The translations under genes and the position numbers were made by a program. DNA of 64,000 nucleotides from Pseudarthrobacter siccitolerans (lineage in GTDB: Bacteria > Actinomycetota > Actinomycetes > Actinomycetales > Micrococcaceae): assembly GCF_030823375.1 (NCBI RefSeq), contig NZ_JAUSXB010000001.1, forward strand, positions 682,001 through 746,000. The letters run 5' to 3'. The notes under the pieces are model-generated. The model searched no databases, was not told the origin of the DNA, and worked only from the letters and a program-made list of their open reading frames with translations. Shown here piece after piece: positions 8,811-17,415 of this stretch. Numbering within the stretch: the first letter of the stretch is position 1; each line of letters starts with the position of its first letter.

Positions 8811-10560
8811 CACCGGGCCGCTCCTCAAGCACGGCTGCCCCACCAGGTGCAGGGGGCGAGGCAGGCAGTGGGTTCTCGGCCAGGTAAGTGTGAAGCATCG
8901 AGACCACGGTGGCGCCGTCCCCCACTGCGGTAGCCACTCTTTTGATTGAACCGGACCGCACGTCGCCGATCGCGAAAATGCCGGGCATGCTGGTTTCCAG
9001 CGCCAACGGTGGCCTGTCCGGCCTGGCGGACCCGGCGTCACTGACTTCCCGGCTGGTGCCCGTGCGCAGAAAACCGGCTGGATCACACTTGACGGTGTCG
9101 GGCAGCCAGGAGGTCCGCGGCACCGATCCGATCAGGACGAACAAGCCGCCGGCTTCGATCTCCTCACTCGGGGTCGATCCGACGGCTCCGGATGCGGCGA
9201 CCTTGACGGCAGCAAGGAATCCGTCCCGATCGCTGACCCCCACGATCTCGGCGCTAAAGCGGATCGCTACGTTCCGGGTGGCCTCAAGTTGGGAAATGAG
9301 GTATTCGGACATACTGACCGAAAGGGTAGGTCCGCGCACCAGCAGCGTCACCTTCTTCGCGTACTTCGCAAGGTGCAGGACCGCCTGTCCGGCCGAGTTG
9401 CCGCCACCCACGACACAGACGTGCTTTCCGGCCATCGACGGCGCCTCAGAGACAGTTGCCCCGTAGAAAACACCTCTGCCGACCAGATCCTCCAACTGAG
9501 GTATGCCGAGGCGACGGTAGTCCACGCCGGTTGCAACCACCACTGTGCGGCATCGCACCACACTGCCATCGGAAATCGACACTGCATACAATGCTCCATC
9601 GACTCCGACACCCTCCACCTTCCGCAGGAACAGGAAGTCTGTGCCTAGAGTCCAGGCCTGGTGAAATGAGCGAAAGGCCAGGTGGGCGCCACTCACACCG
9701 CGGGAGAAGCCAGGGTAGTTGCGGATCAAGGAGCTGGTGCCGGCCTGGCCTCCCACAGCCTCTCCCTCCACCACCATGGTGGAAAGACCCTCGGAGGAGG
9801 CATAAACGGCGGTCGCAAGACCGGAGGGCCCCGCTCCCACCACCACAACATCGAAGATCTTGTCCGCCGGTGGCGGTCGCGTCACCCCCATCGCTTCGGC
9901 AATCTCCAGGTCGCTGGGGTTCTCGAGGACAATGGGTGGAACGGTGAACTCCAGCACCATAACCGGCAGCACGGGGTCGTGCAGGTTCAGGCTCTCCAGC
10001 GTCCGTTCCGCTGTCTCGGACCCAACAGGGTGGAAGCCCACTGGGATGTGGTTTCGGCTCAAGGAGTCGCGCAAGGTATGGGTCCTTTCGTCGCCTACCT
10101 CCCCGATTAGCCGGACCGCCTCGAACCCGACCCCCTGTGCCAGGTGCCAGTCGTCGAGGGCGTCGGTAATCGCCCCATGGAATTCTTCGTCGCGCAGTCG
10201 TTCGGGACGTATGATCACCAATTCGGCGTACCCCTGCGCGATCGCCCGGAATACAGTGGGGGCGCTGGCGAAGTCACCCCATGTCACCACAACACCACGC
10301 TTGGCGGCCGGGTGAAAGCCGTAGGCACGTCGCAGGAAATCGAGTCCACCGCGGTCATCCGGTCCGTAGCACCCAAGTATGAGGGCTACCGGGCGATTCC
10401 AGCGCCGAAGCCCCTCAAGCACAGCCCGCCCGTGGGCGTGGTCGGCGCAGGTCACCACCTCGTAGTCGGCACCGTAGCGCCGACGTAACTCATCTCCAAG
10501 AATGCGCCGCGAGGTCGGGTCGGTGGTGGCAATCAGCATGATCGGAACCGGGTGATCCAT
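8794..10560 (-). CDS. pseudo-receiver / glutaredoxin-like / thioredoxin-reductase-like flavoprotein
   Basis: The protein has 588 residues in three parts. Residues 1-130 resemble a response-regulator receiver, but the phospho-accepting Asp position reads L-I-L-G-C-Y. Residues about 145-230 look like a glutaredoxin fold without its cysteines (V-R-L-I-G-E-V-G-D-E-R-T-H-T-L-R-D). Residues about 235-560 are a class II pyridine-nucleotide-disulfide oxidoreductase: FAD motif G-A-G-P-S-G-L-A, NADPH motif G-G-G-N-S-A-G-Q-A and FAD-end motif G-I-F-A-I-G-D-V. Where thioredoxin reductase carries CxxC the sequence is G-V-F-Y-G-A-T-V-S-E, so disulfide chemistry is unlikely and it may pass electrons elsewhere. 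It is divergent from a UBP zinc-finger gene, an arrangement I recall from other actinobacteria. Confidence 0.88.
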   Translation of the reverse strand: MDHPVPIMLIATTDPTSRRILGDELRRRYGADYEVVTCADHAHGRAVLEGLRRWNRPVALILGCYGPDDRGGLDFLRRAYGFHPAAKRGVVVTWGDFASAPTVFRAIAQGYAELVIIRPERLRDEEFHGAITDALDDWHLAQGVGFEAVRLIGEVGDERTHTLRDSLSRNHIPVGFHPVGSETAERTLESLNLHDPVLPVMVLEFTVPPIVLENPSDLEIAEAMGVTRPPPADKIFDVVVVGAGPSGLATAVYASSEGLSTMVVEGEAVGGQAGTSSLIRNYPGFSRGVSGAHLAFRSFHQAWTLGTDFLFLRKVEGVGVDGALYAVSISDGSVVRCRTVVVATGVDYRRLGIPQLEDLVGRGVFYGATVSEAPSMAGKHVCVVGGGNSAGQAVLHLAKYAKKVTLLVRGPTLSVSMSEYLISQLEATRNVAIRFSAEIVGVSDRDGFLAAVKVAASGAVGSTPSEEIEAGGLFVLIGSVPRTSWLPDTVKCDPAGFLRTGTSREVSDAGSARPDRPPLALETSMPGIFAIGDVRSGSIKRVATAVGDGATVVSMLHTYLAENPLPASPPAPGGAAVLEERPGDVPFG

Positions 10561-10785
10561 GGCCGCCGTCTTTCCGGTTCAATGGTTCGGTGGCGCTCAC
10601 GATACTCGCGCCCGGCCATTAGGGACAAGGAGTCCCCGTTCCCTCCGGAAAGGTCCTTCGGCCGGAGTTGTATCAGCCCCCGGTTGTCGCCTCGATGTTG
10701 CCATTCCAAGGGCCCGGAGATTCTGCCAAAATAGCTCCCGACGGCGGGCAGGCGCGATGACTCGAGCAGAACCGGAGCGGTAAAA

Positions 10786-11160
10786 ATGGAAAACCCCATG
10801 GAGGACCGCCCCATCCCAGGAATCAGCCTCACCGCCGCACCCAGTGGAACCGGGTGCCTGGAGTGCCTTAGCGGTGAAGGCCCAGGATGGTGGCTGCATC
10901 TTCGCCGCTGCGCAGAGTGCGGCCACATCGGATGCTGTGATTCGTCGCCCTCACAGCACGCCAGTGCCCACGCGAGAACCGTCGGGCACCCTGTCATGCG
11001 GTCCTTTGAACCTGGGGAAGACTGGTTCTACGATCACACCACGAAGAAGTCCTTCCGCGGCCCGCGGCTTCCGGATCCTCAATCCAGGCCACCGGAGCAA
11101 CCGGCACCCGCACCGGCAGACAAGGTACCGGAAGACTGGCCGGAACACCTGCACCGGTAA
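10786..11160 (+). CDS. UBP-type zinc finger protein
   Basis: A 124-residue protein carrying a zinc finger of the ubiquitin-protease (UBP/ZnF-UBP) type: C24-L-E-C27, then C-A-E-C-G-H-I-G-C-C-D-S-S and H-A-S-A-H-A-R-T-V-G-H-P, which supply the usual cysteine and histidine ligands. The W-F-Y-D segment near residue 80 is also typical. In eukaryotes the fold reads the C-terminal glycine of ubiquitin; in bacteria the ligand is not known. The tail is proline-rich. The gene is divergent from the TrxR-like flavoprotein gene across a 225-base spacer, suggesting shared regulation. Confidence 0.88.
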   Translation: MENPMEDRPIPGISLTAAPSGTGCLECLSGEGPGWWLHLRRCAECGHIGCCDSSPSQHASAHARTVGHPVMRSFEPGEDWFYDHTTKKSFRGPRLPDPQSRPPEQPAPAPADKVPEDWPEHLHR

Positions 11161-11223
11161 CCGCGGAGCCGGAATCGACCGCGCCGGCGGGATTCGGCGA
11201 AGGATGCTGGTTAGGCTGGATGG

Positions 11224-11916
11224 ATGGCGACAGTTATCCTCGTGCGGCACGGCCGCACCACAGCGAATGCCGCTGGAATGCTGGCGGGCCGGGCGGCCGG
11301 CGTCAGATTGGACCAGATCGGGCGCGAGCAGGCAGCTTTGGCCGGAGACCGGCTCGCGGTGGTGCCCTTGGCTGGGGTGGTATCGAGCCCCCTCGAGCGC
11401 TGTCAGCAAACCGCCCAGCTGATCCTCGAGCGCCAGGCTGGCAATCCTTGCTCGCCGGCCGATCCCGATCTCACCGAGTGCGATTACGGCCTGTGGCAGG
11501 GCCGGACGCTCAATGATCTCGCCACCGAGGATCTGTGGGCTGCTGTGCAGTCCCAGCCGTCCGCCGTCGTATTTCCCGGCGGTGAGTCCATGGCGGCGAT
11601 GCAGTCGCGGTCGGTAGCCGCAATCCGACGCCACGATGCAGCCTTCGAAGCCGAGTACGGGCCAGGAGCCGTCTGGGTGGCAGTAAGCCACGGTGACATC
11701 ATCAAATCCATCCTGGCCGACGCGCTCGGTATGCACCTGGATCTGTTCCAACGCATTAACGTGGGCCCTGCCTCCGCATCGATCGTCCACTATGGTGCTG
11801 TTCGGCCGAGTGTCTACGCGACGAACACTGATGCTGGGGACCTGTCGTGGCTGTCGAAAGGCATCAACTCTGGCGATGCGCCGGTGGGCGGCGGGGCAGG
11901 GCAAACAGCGCCGTAA
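11224..11916 (+). CDS. histidine phosphatase family protein (MSMEG_4193 type)
   Basis: The N-terminus V-I-L-V-R-H-G-R-T-T-A-N carries the catalytic R-H-G of the histidine phosphatase (phosphoglycerate-mutase-like) superfamily; the second arginine is in S-S-P-L-E-R-C, the acid in L-T-E-C-D-Y-G-L-W-Q-G, and the second catalytic histidine in V-W-V-A-V-S-H-G-D-I-I-K. The 230-residue length and context match the actinobacterial subfamily annotated as MSMEG_4193. Substrate unknown. It is followed at 24 bases by a DUF3090 gene and then an SCO1664 gene, the conserved trio that in mycobacteria sits near mshC. The trio probably forms one transcript. Confidence 0.9.
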   Translation: MATVILVRHGRTTANAAGMLAGRAAGVRLDQIGREQAALAGDRLAVVPLAGVVSSPLERCQQTAQLILERQAGNPCSPADPDLTECDYGLWQGRTLNDLATEDLWAAVQSQPSAVVFPGGESMAAMQSRSVAAIRRHDAAFEAEYGPGAVWVAVSHGDIIKSILADALGMHLDLFQRINVGPASASIVHYGAVRPSVYATNTDAGDLSWLSKGINSGDAPVGGGAGQTAP

Positions 11917-11940
11917 AGCTCATGTGCCTAAAATACTCAC

Positions 11941-12495
11941 ATGCCCACACTTGTTCACGAGTTTGCCTGGCCTGACCGGGTTGTCATCGGTACTATCGGC
12001 GCTCCCGGGGAGCGCGCGTTCTACCTGCAGGTACGGACAGGCAAGCAAATTGTGAGCGTCGCCCTGGAGAAGCAGCAGTCGGCCCAGCTCGCGGAGAAGA
12101 TTGACGAAATCCTCGATCAGCTCATCACCCTCGAGGGCAACCCCTTCAGCGTTCCCACGGGCACTCCCGTCGAACTCGTCGACAATGACCAGCTCGAGGC
12201 GGTTACGGAGCAGTTTCGGACCGGAGCCATGACCCTCGGTTGGGACCCTGCCACGGCGCAGGTGGTCATCGAGGCATATCCGATCATCGAAGTCGATGCT
12301 GATGACAACGACGAAGCGCTTGATGGGAACGGCGCTGACGTGCCCGAAATGTTGTTGTTGCGGATGCCGGTTGGCACCGCCCGCGCCTTCGCCAAGCGGA
12401 CCCGGGAGGTGGTGGGCGCCGGGCGGCCCGCATGCACGCTTTGCGGCTATCCCATAGACGCCGACGGGCACGTCTGCACCCTGCCCGAGGTCTGA
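11941..12495 (+). CDS. DUF3090 family protein
   Basis: A 184-residue protein with the hallmark DUF3090 start (F-x-W-P-D-R-V-V-I-G-T-I-G, G-x-R-A-F-Y-L-Q) and a C-terminal zinc-knuckle-like motif C-T-L-C-G-Y-P-I-D-x-D-G-H-V-C. Its molecular role is unknown. Family members always lie between a histidine phosphatase gene and an SCO1664-type gene in actinobacteria, which argues for a shared pathway. Its stop overlaps the next start codon as TGATG at 12493-12497, so translation of the two is coupled. Confidence 0.93.
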   Translation: MPTLVHEFAWPDRVVIGTIGAPGERAFYLQVRTGKQIVSVALEKQQSAQLAEKIDEILDQLITLEGNPFSVPTGTPVELVDNDQLEAVTEQFRTGAMTLGWDPATAQVVIEAYPIIEVDADDNDEALDGNGADVPEMLLLRMPVGTARAFAKRTREVVGAGRPACTLCGYPIDADGHVCTLPEV

Positions 12496-13262
12496 TGCCG
12501 GCACCCGACCTGCTGACTGCCGAGCTGACCCTCACCGGGCGCATCACGACGGCGTCGAACGCCACCTTCCTGGGCAGCATCGGTGACACCAGGGTCGTTT
12601 ATAAGCCGATAGCCGGGGAGAAGCCGCTGTGGGATTTTCCCGACGGCTTCCTTGCCCACCGGGAGGTCGCCGCCTACCTGGTTTCCGAGGTCCTCGGCTG
12701 GAACGTGGTGCCGCGCACCTGGCTCCGCGATGGTCCTGCAGGCAAAGGAATGGTGCAGCTGTGGCAGGAGACTGACCACGACCGGAACGCCGTGGATCTC
12801 GTTGCGGCGGGCGAGGTACCGGAGATCGGGTGGAAACACGTTCTCGAGGGTCAAGATGAGAAGGGGCAGATGGTCGCCCTCATACACGAGGACACGCCGG
12901 AGCTCCGACGCATGGCGGTGTTCGACGTCGTCGTCAACAACGCCGACCGCAAGGGCGATCACATCCTTGCAATGTCAGACGGACACCGGCACGGCGTGGA
13001 CCATGGGCTCACCTTCCACCGTGACCACAAGCTGCGCACGGTGCTGTGGGGGTGGCTGGGAGAAACGCTGACCGCAGAGGAGCGTGACGGCATTGATCGT
13101 GTCAGCGAAGGACTGCACGGTGAGCTGGGCCGGAACCTGACGGACCTGCTCAGCGTCGAAGAAGTCGCCGCGCTCGCCGCACGCTGCGCCCGGTTGCGGT
13201 TGGCAGCAAGGTTTCCGGCTCCAAGCGGTGAAATGTCGGCTGTGCCCTGGCCGCTGTTCTGA
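12495..13262 (+). CDS. SCO1664 family protein (PI3/4-kinase-like fold)
   Basis: The start is ATG 12495, overlapping the DUF3090 stop; a longer frame to 12432 is rejected. The 255-residue protein has an atypical kinase-like active centre: F-D-V-V-V-N-N-A-D-R-K-G-D-H (catalytic loop) and then G-V-D-H-G-L-T-F-H (DFG-like metal site), with R-V-V-Y-K-P as probable nucleotide-binding lysine strand near the N-terminus. These are the marks of the phosphatidylinositol 3/4-kinase-like or HipA/CotH-related families; the SCO1664 substrate has not been shown to my knowledge. Third gene of the coupled cluster. The cysteine ligase gene mshC, often next in mycobacteria, is absent; an AAA ATPase follows. Confidence 0.9.
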   Translation: MPAPDLLTAELTLTGRITTASNATFLGSIGDTRVVYKPIAGEKPLWDFPDGFLAHREVAAYLVSEVLGWNVVPRTWLRDGPAGKGMVQLWQETDHDRNAVDLVAAGEVPEIGWKHVLEGQDEKGQMVALIHEDTPELRRMAVFDVVVNNADRKGDHILAMSDGHRHGVDHGLTFHRDHKLRTVLWGWLGETLTAEERDGIDRVSEGLHGELGRNLTDLLSVEEVAALAARCARLRLAARFPAPSGEMSAVPWPLF

Positions 13263-13401
13263 GAAATTACGGCTCAGGGCTTCGCAGAATATTGCCGTTG
13301 TTGTAGGCCTGAACGATTCCCGTGTATGACCCGCGGGGGCTGCAGAAAAGGCAGCGCTCCAGACCCCACCCCGGCCGGGAGTCGAGTATTAGAGTGGATG
13401 C

Positions 13402-14436
13402 ATGGCTGCCAGCCGCAATCCGCTCGATGACCTGCGCCAAACCATCGGCCATCTGGCCGATCAGCTCAAGCTGCCCAGTTCGGAGCGCGTCGACGACCTG
13501 GTCGGCGATCTTATCGGGGCGAGGCCCGGGCCGGCCCGGCCGCTGTCCGAGGTGCAGGCCGAGCTCGACGCGCTGGTCGGACTGGAGACCGTGAAGGAAC
13601 AGGTGCGGGGCCTCGTCGCTCTGCTCCAGGTCCAGGCCCGCCGTAAGGCGCACGGCCTGCCGGAGGTGGCCACATCACAGCATCTGGTGTTCCTCGGAAA
13701 CCCGGGCACGGGCAAGACCACCGTGGCGCGGCTCCTGGCCGAGATGTACCGCGCGGTCGGTCTGCTGCAGAAAGGCCACCTGGTCGAGGTCGACCGTTCG
13801 GGCCTGGTGGGGCAGTACGTTGGCGCGACCGCCATCAAGACGGATCGGGTGATCCGGCGTGCGCTGGACGGCGTCCTGTTCATCGACGAGGCCTACGCGC
13901 TGGCCCCGGAGGACGGCCGGATGGACTTCGGCCCCGAGGCGATCGAGGTCCTGCTGAAGCGGATGGAGGACCACCGCCACCGGCTGGTCGTGATCGTGGC
14001 CGGGTACCCGCGGCTAATGGAGTCCTTCCTGCTCTCGAACCCCGGACTGCGCTCCCGGTTCGCCCGCGAGATCACGTTCCCCGACTACTCTGTCGACGCA
14101 CTCCAGACGATCTTCCACCAGATGCTGGCCCAGCACGAGTACACGCTGGAGCCGGGTGCGGAACAGATGCTGCGCCGCATCCTCACCGGGCTCCACGCGG
14201 GCGAGGACTCCGGCAACGCACGGTTCGCCCGCACCCTGTTCGAGCAGGCGCTCAACCGCCAGGCGCTGCGGCTCTCGCTCGACGGGGAACAAAGTCTCGA
14301 CGCGCTCGATCGTGAGGCCGTCATGACGCTCACTGCGGACGACATCGTCGAGGCCGCGCTGGCCCTGGGCGAGGAGCCGGAACCGGAACCGACGCCGGAA
14401 CCGGAGCAGCCACGCTGGTGGCGCTGGCTGGTCTGA
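13402..14436 (+). CDS. CbbX/SpoVK-like AAA+ ATPase
   Basis: A 344-residue AAA+ ATPase. Walker A is G-N-P-G-T-G-K-T-T (about residues 99-107), Walker B is V-L-F-I-D-E-A-Y-A-L, and the pore-loop region includes G-Q-Y-V-G-A-T, with the arginine finger in N-P-G-L-R-S-R-F. This subfamily includes the rubisco activase CbbX, the N-like ATPase of SpoVK and the ATPase domain of EccA from type VII secretion. No rubisco or ESX genes are nearby, so the target is unknown; its position after the DUF3090/SCO1664 genes suggests a housekeeping or stress remodelling role. The C-terminal tail (E-P-E-P-E-P-T-P-E) is low-complexity. Confidence 0.88.
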   Translation: MAASRNPLDDLRQTIGHLADQLKLPSSERVDDLVGDLIGARPGPARPLSEVQAELDALVGLETVKEQVRGLVALLQVQARRKAHGLPEVATSQHLVFLGNPGTGKTTVARLLAEMYRAVGLLQKGHLVEVDRSGLVGQYVGATAIKTDRVIRRALDGVLFIDEAYALAPEDGRMDFGPEAIEVLLKRMEDHRHRLVVIVAGYPRLMESFLLSNPGLRSRFAREITFPDYSVDALQTIFHQMLAQHEYTLEPGAEQMLRRILTGLHAGEDSGNARFARTLFEQALNRQALRLSLDGEQSLDALDREAVMTLTADDIVEAALALGEEPEPEPTPEPEQPRWWRWLV

Positions 14437-14515
14437 GCGGACCTGCTGCGGCTGTGAGGCGAATACCCGTTCGCCCCCGAGCGGGAAAAGCACAGCTCGT
14501 CAGCGTCGGGTCGAG

Positions 14516-15319
14516 CTACCCGTCGTGGTGCCTATCTGAGACCACACGCCGGTATGTGCTCGGCGGCAAACCCAGGTACCTCCGGAAGTCGTTAGTGAGG
14601 TGTGCGTGGTCGGCGTACCCAAGCTCGGCAGCTACCGCTGCCAGATCCGCTGAAGCATCCAGGCGGATCCGCTCAGCAGCATCCTGAAGTCGACGACGGC
14701 GGATCATGGCGGCAGGGCTGAGGCCGATGTACTTCTTGGCCACGCGCTGCAAGGTCCGTTGCGAGACCGCCAGTGCAGACGCCGCATCCTCGACGCGGAC
14801 TACAGAGCCGTCCGAACCAATGACGTCCATCAGCCGGTTGGCCAGCAATGACTCCTCAGATACCGCAGGCCCTGCGAAGCAAGCCAGCCACCGGGCAAAG
14901 GCATTCACTGCTCGTCCGCGGCGCGCATCGCCGTCGTACGTTGTCATGGCCTCCGAGACGGAACGGCGCAGGTCTTCTGCGGCCACAGCCACCTCCGTGT
15001 CGCACAGGCTGAAGGGGTCGTCAGTGAACAGCGACACGGCTGCCGGACGCAACAGTGCACCGACCGCCCAGCCGTGTCCGGTCAAGTCCCGGTGGGACGC
15101 CCGGGTGGTTGGCCCGGAGAAGACGACGCCATCCAGCTGTACCACGAGGTTGGAACCGGGATGTGCAATCAGATGTTGGCGGGACGTGCGGCCGGGCTCG
15201 ATGTTCCACTCGGGCATCCAGAACCACTGGACGAGCTCGGCCACCGGGTCCGGCGCTGGAAGGCGGTGGAAAGTGGGAAGCCGGGCCGGGTTAAGGATCC
15301 CCTTGAATGACCTCTCCAT
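14516..15319 (-). CDS. AraC family transcriptional regulator
   Basis: The start is ATG 15319 after AGGGGGA; an upstream in-frame extension to 15370 lacks support. The 267-residue protein has an N-terminal ligand domain of the DUF6597 type (F-H-R-L-P-A-P-D-P-V-A-E-L-V-Q-W-F-W, residues about 13-30) and a C-terminal double helix-turn-helix of the AraC type (V-E-D-A-A-S-A-L-A-V-S-Q-R-T-L-Q-R and the final G-Y-A-D-H-A-H-L-T-N-D-F-R-R-Y). The signal is unknown. It is divergent from a broken VOC gene whose start lies 66 bases away, so it likely controls that gene. Confidence 0.9.
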   Translation of the reverse strand: MERSFKGILNPARLPTFHRLPAPDPVAELVQWFWMPEWNIEPGRTSRQHLIAHPGSNLVVQLDGVVFSGPTTRASHRDLTGHGWAVGALLRPAAVSLFTDDPFSLCDTEVAVAAEDLRRSVSEAMTTYDGDARRGRAVNAFARWLACFAGPAVSEESLLANRLMDVIGSDGSVVRVEDAASALAVSQRTLQRVAKKYIGLSPAAMIRRRRLQDAAERIRLDASADLAAVAAELGYADHAHLTNDFRRYLGLPPSTYRRVVSDRHHDG

Positions 15320-15384
15320 AAGTCCCCCTGGGCTGTCGCGAATTTTCAAGCGCCGCCGCTGACGCGGCATGTAGCGTCAACGAC

Positions 15385-15898
15385 ATGACAGATACTACAA
15401 GCAGGAAATCGACCGTTGCCGCCCACGGAGAGCACACCACGCACGGGATTCCCAATGGCCTGACGAGCCTCACGCCGTTCCTCGCTGTGACCAGCGCCAG
15501 GGAAGCGATCGCCTTTTACAGGGGACGTTTTCGGCGCCCGCATAGTCGCCGCTACCGAGATGGGCGGGGTAGTGGTCCATGCAGATCTCGACTTTGGGAA
15601 CGGCCGCCTCCAGCTAGGGGAACCCAACCCCGACTACCACCTGGTCCCCGCGCCGGAGGGTGAAAACGACTGCTACTCCCTGGGCTTCTATTGCCCGGAC
15701 GCAGACAGCCTGGTGAAGCGGGCAAATGAGGCCGGAGCCATCATCCGCGAGCCACTGGCCACCTTTGTCTCGGGCGACCGTTACGCCAGTATCCGCGACC
15801 CCTTCGGCGTCCGCTGGTCCATCATGACCCGCGTCGAAGACCTTTCTGAGGAGGAAAGCAACCGCCGGGTCGAGGAGTGGGCGGCGCAGCAGGGTTAA
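15385..15898 (+). pseudogene. VOC (glyoxalase/bleomycin-resistance-like) protein, broken by a +1 frameshift
   Basis: Two overlapping frames together make one VOC-fold protein. The first frame (from ATG 15385) gives L-T-P-F-L-A-V-T-S-A-R-E-A-I-A-F-Y-R and then becomes nonsense; the second frame (running to 15898) gives M-G-G-V-V-V-H-A-D-L-D-F-G-N-G and ends normally with D-P-F-G-V-R-W-S-I. Removing one G from the run of four at 15521-15524 restores a single frame of about 170 residues, reading R-D-V-F-G-A-R-I-V-A-A-T-E-M across the join. The break is therefore a single-base insertion, either a real mutation or a sequencing error in a homopolymer. It is divergent from an AraC regulator. Confidence 0.85.
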
Positions 15899-15979
15899 TG
15901 GCGAGGTCACAGGATTATTTGCTGTGGCTGGTGACGTTGATGACGCGGCCCGTGGGGTCTCGTATACCCGGCGCGGGAC

Positions 15980-15999
15980 CCTTCTGCTTCGCCAGAAGG
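15980..15999. terminator. possible hairpin after the VOC gene
   Basis: CCTTCTG, 6-base loop, CAGAAGG forms a 7-base-pair stem about 80 bases after the VOC stop. No T-run follows, so it is a weak terminator candidate at best. Confidence 0.25.
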
Positions 16000-16111
16000 T
16001 CTCCGTGAGCGAGGCAGTTATGGACTATAGGGGGGGCATCAAGGGTTGCGCTATTCGGTGATGACTGTGATTCTGCTTCCAGCATCCATGCGGGCAGGGA
16101 AAGGACCGGTC

Positions 16112-16492
16112 ATGACGAGGGAGATCGTTACATCAGCCACGGTGCCGAGTTCGCCATTCTTCAGCCAGGGCGTTAAGGCGGGGCCGTTCGTGTTTGTCTC
16201 GGGGATCGTAGGTATCGATCTGACCAGTGGCGACCTCGCGGGCGACAGCATTCAGGATCAGACGCGCCAAGCTCTTGCGAACTGCGAGGCCGTCCTTCAG
16301 GCAGCGGGTGCAGGCTTGGGAAACGTCGTTGAGGTCGGCGTGCTGCTTAGTCGTCCTGCAGACTTCGCGGGATTGAATGAGGAGTACGCGCGATGGTTTC
16401 CGGTTGACCCTCCGGCACGGTATGTGGCCAAGCTGGGCGTCGAACTCCCGGGAATCCTCGTTTCAGTACGCATGACGGCCTATATCGGCTGA
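16112..16492 (+). CDS. RidA family protein (Rid deaminase-like)
   Basis: The start is ATG 16112 following GGGAAAGGA; an in-frame upstream opening at 16046 is rejected. The 126-residue product is the size of Rid/YjgF proteins, which form trimers and hydrolyse reactive enamine/imine intermediates. It has the typical opening (P-F-F-S-Q-G-V-K-A-G-P-F-V-F-V-S-G), the Q-T-R-Q-A-L-x-N-C-E-A-V-L-x-A-A-G segment and a late P-A-R-Y-V-A-K-L-G-V-E-L-P-G. The arginine position that defines active RidA imine deaminases is in P-P-A-R-Y-V. The gene is convergent with an MBL hydrolase, with about 32 bases between stops. Confidence 0.9.
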   Translation: MTREIVTSATVPSSPFFSQGVKAGPFVFVSGIVGIDLTSGDLAGDSIQDQTRQALANCEAVLQAAGAGLGNVVEVGVLLSRPADFAGLNEEYARWFPVDPPARYVAKLGVELPGILVSVRMTAYIG

Positions 16493-16524
16493 GGAGTCCC
16501 AGTGTGCGTCGGAAAGCGAGTGGT

Positions 16525-17178
16525 TCATGGAGAGGCTATGGCTCCAGGCCTCCATGGCGTGTGCGCGTGTGTCAGCCAAACCATTTCAGGGTGCAAAGAG
16601 CGCACCAGCAGCTGCCCCTCTGTGCGAGGGTTATCAAGTTCACCGAACCGAACTGCTGTATCGCCAGCGATGATGGTGGGACCGTCGTCACCGTCAATGA
16701 CGACGATCTGTGACCCCCGGGTGTGACCTGGTGCCGAAAGAAGGCGCACCGCCGGAAGCAGTTCAAGCTCCCTGTCTACGGGAACATAGTGCATCCCAGG
16801 CGGGTCCACCCATTCCGGGATCGTGTAGTCGTTTTCGTTGCGGGCGTCTTCGAGTTCCTGACGCTGAACGTAGACGGGCTTGCCCGCGAAGAGATGGTTA
16901 CCTCCGCAATGGTCGAAATGCAGGTGGGTATTGACGACGATGTCCACACTGTCGAGGTCGAAGTCCTGCTCGTCCAACGGGTAAAGGCGCGGATCCATGT
17001 CCGCGACCGCTGGATGGAGCTGAGTCATGCCGGTGTCCACCAGCACGCGCGCCTCGGGGTGATCGATGATGTGCACGTAGACCGGCATCAGCTCACCTTC
17101 GGCAAGCAACTCGGCCACACGAACGGCAGTAACACGGATTGCAGCGGAGGAATTCACTTCCTCACCATAGTCCCTCAT
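16525..17178 (-). CDS. MBL-fold hydrolase, N-acyl-homoserine lactonase-like
   Basis: The metallo-beta-lactamase motif H-L-H-F-D-H-C-G-G, the later G-H-T-R-G-S, D in A-G-D-T-A and final H in L-T-H-A-H-T-P supply the two-metal site. Overall layout and length (about 217 residues from ATG 17178) resemble AttM/AiiA-type lactonases that open acyl-homoserine-lactone rings, and M-P-V-Y-V-H-I-I-D-H-P is the usual early strand. The true substrate cannot be told from sequence. The start is uncertain: ATG 17178 has no good ribosome site, and the frame stays open to 17319. Convergent with the RidA gene. Confidence 0.8.
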   Translation of the reverse strand: MRDYGEEVNSSAAIRVTAVRVAELLAEGELMPVYVHIIDHPEARVLVDTGMTQLHPAVADMDPRLYPLDEQDFDLDSVDIVVNTHLHFDHCGGNHLFAGKPVYVQRQELEDARNENDYTIPEWVDPPGMHYVPVDRELELLPAVRLLSAPGHTRGSQIVVIDGDDGPTIIAGDTAVRFGELDNPRTEGQLLVRSLHPEMVWLTHAHTPWRPGAIASP

Positions 17179-17415
17179 CAAGGCCGTGACGCGTTGCGAA
17201 AGCCACAGATCGCGCGGCCACGCGGAAACCGTGGTGGTCCCGTCAACTTTTCCTTGGCCAGCACCAGAGAGAAGGATGCCAGCTGCGGACGGCAGCCTTG
17301 GAGGCCCCAGTGCTGGCACGGCCGACGCCGGTGACTCATTATCCGTGGAGCCGAGCGCGCAGACATCAACCGCCGAGCTACCGCGTGGCGATGTTTGCCT
17401 GCAGGTCGGCGGACG

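Noticed and set aside
8810..9086. Longer start for the membrane protein at 9086
   Set aside because: The extension lies in the flavoprotein gene, is rich in W, P, C and R and has no family signal; ATG 8810 has a good ribosome site.
10622..10636. GGGAC-N5-GTCCC palindrome in the UBP/flavoprotein spacer
   Set aside because: Short GC-rich dyads are frequent in this composition; no second copy or conserved position found.
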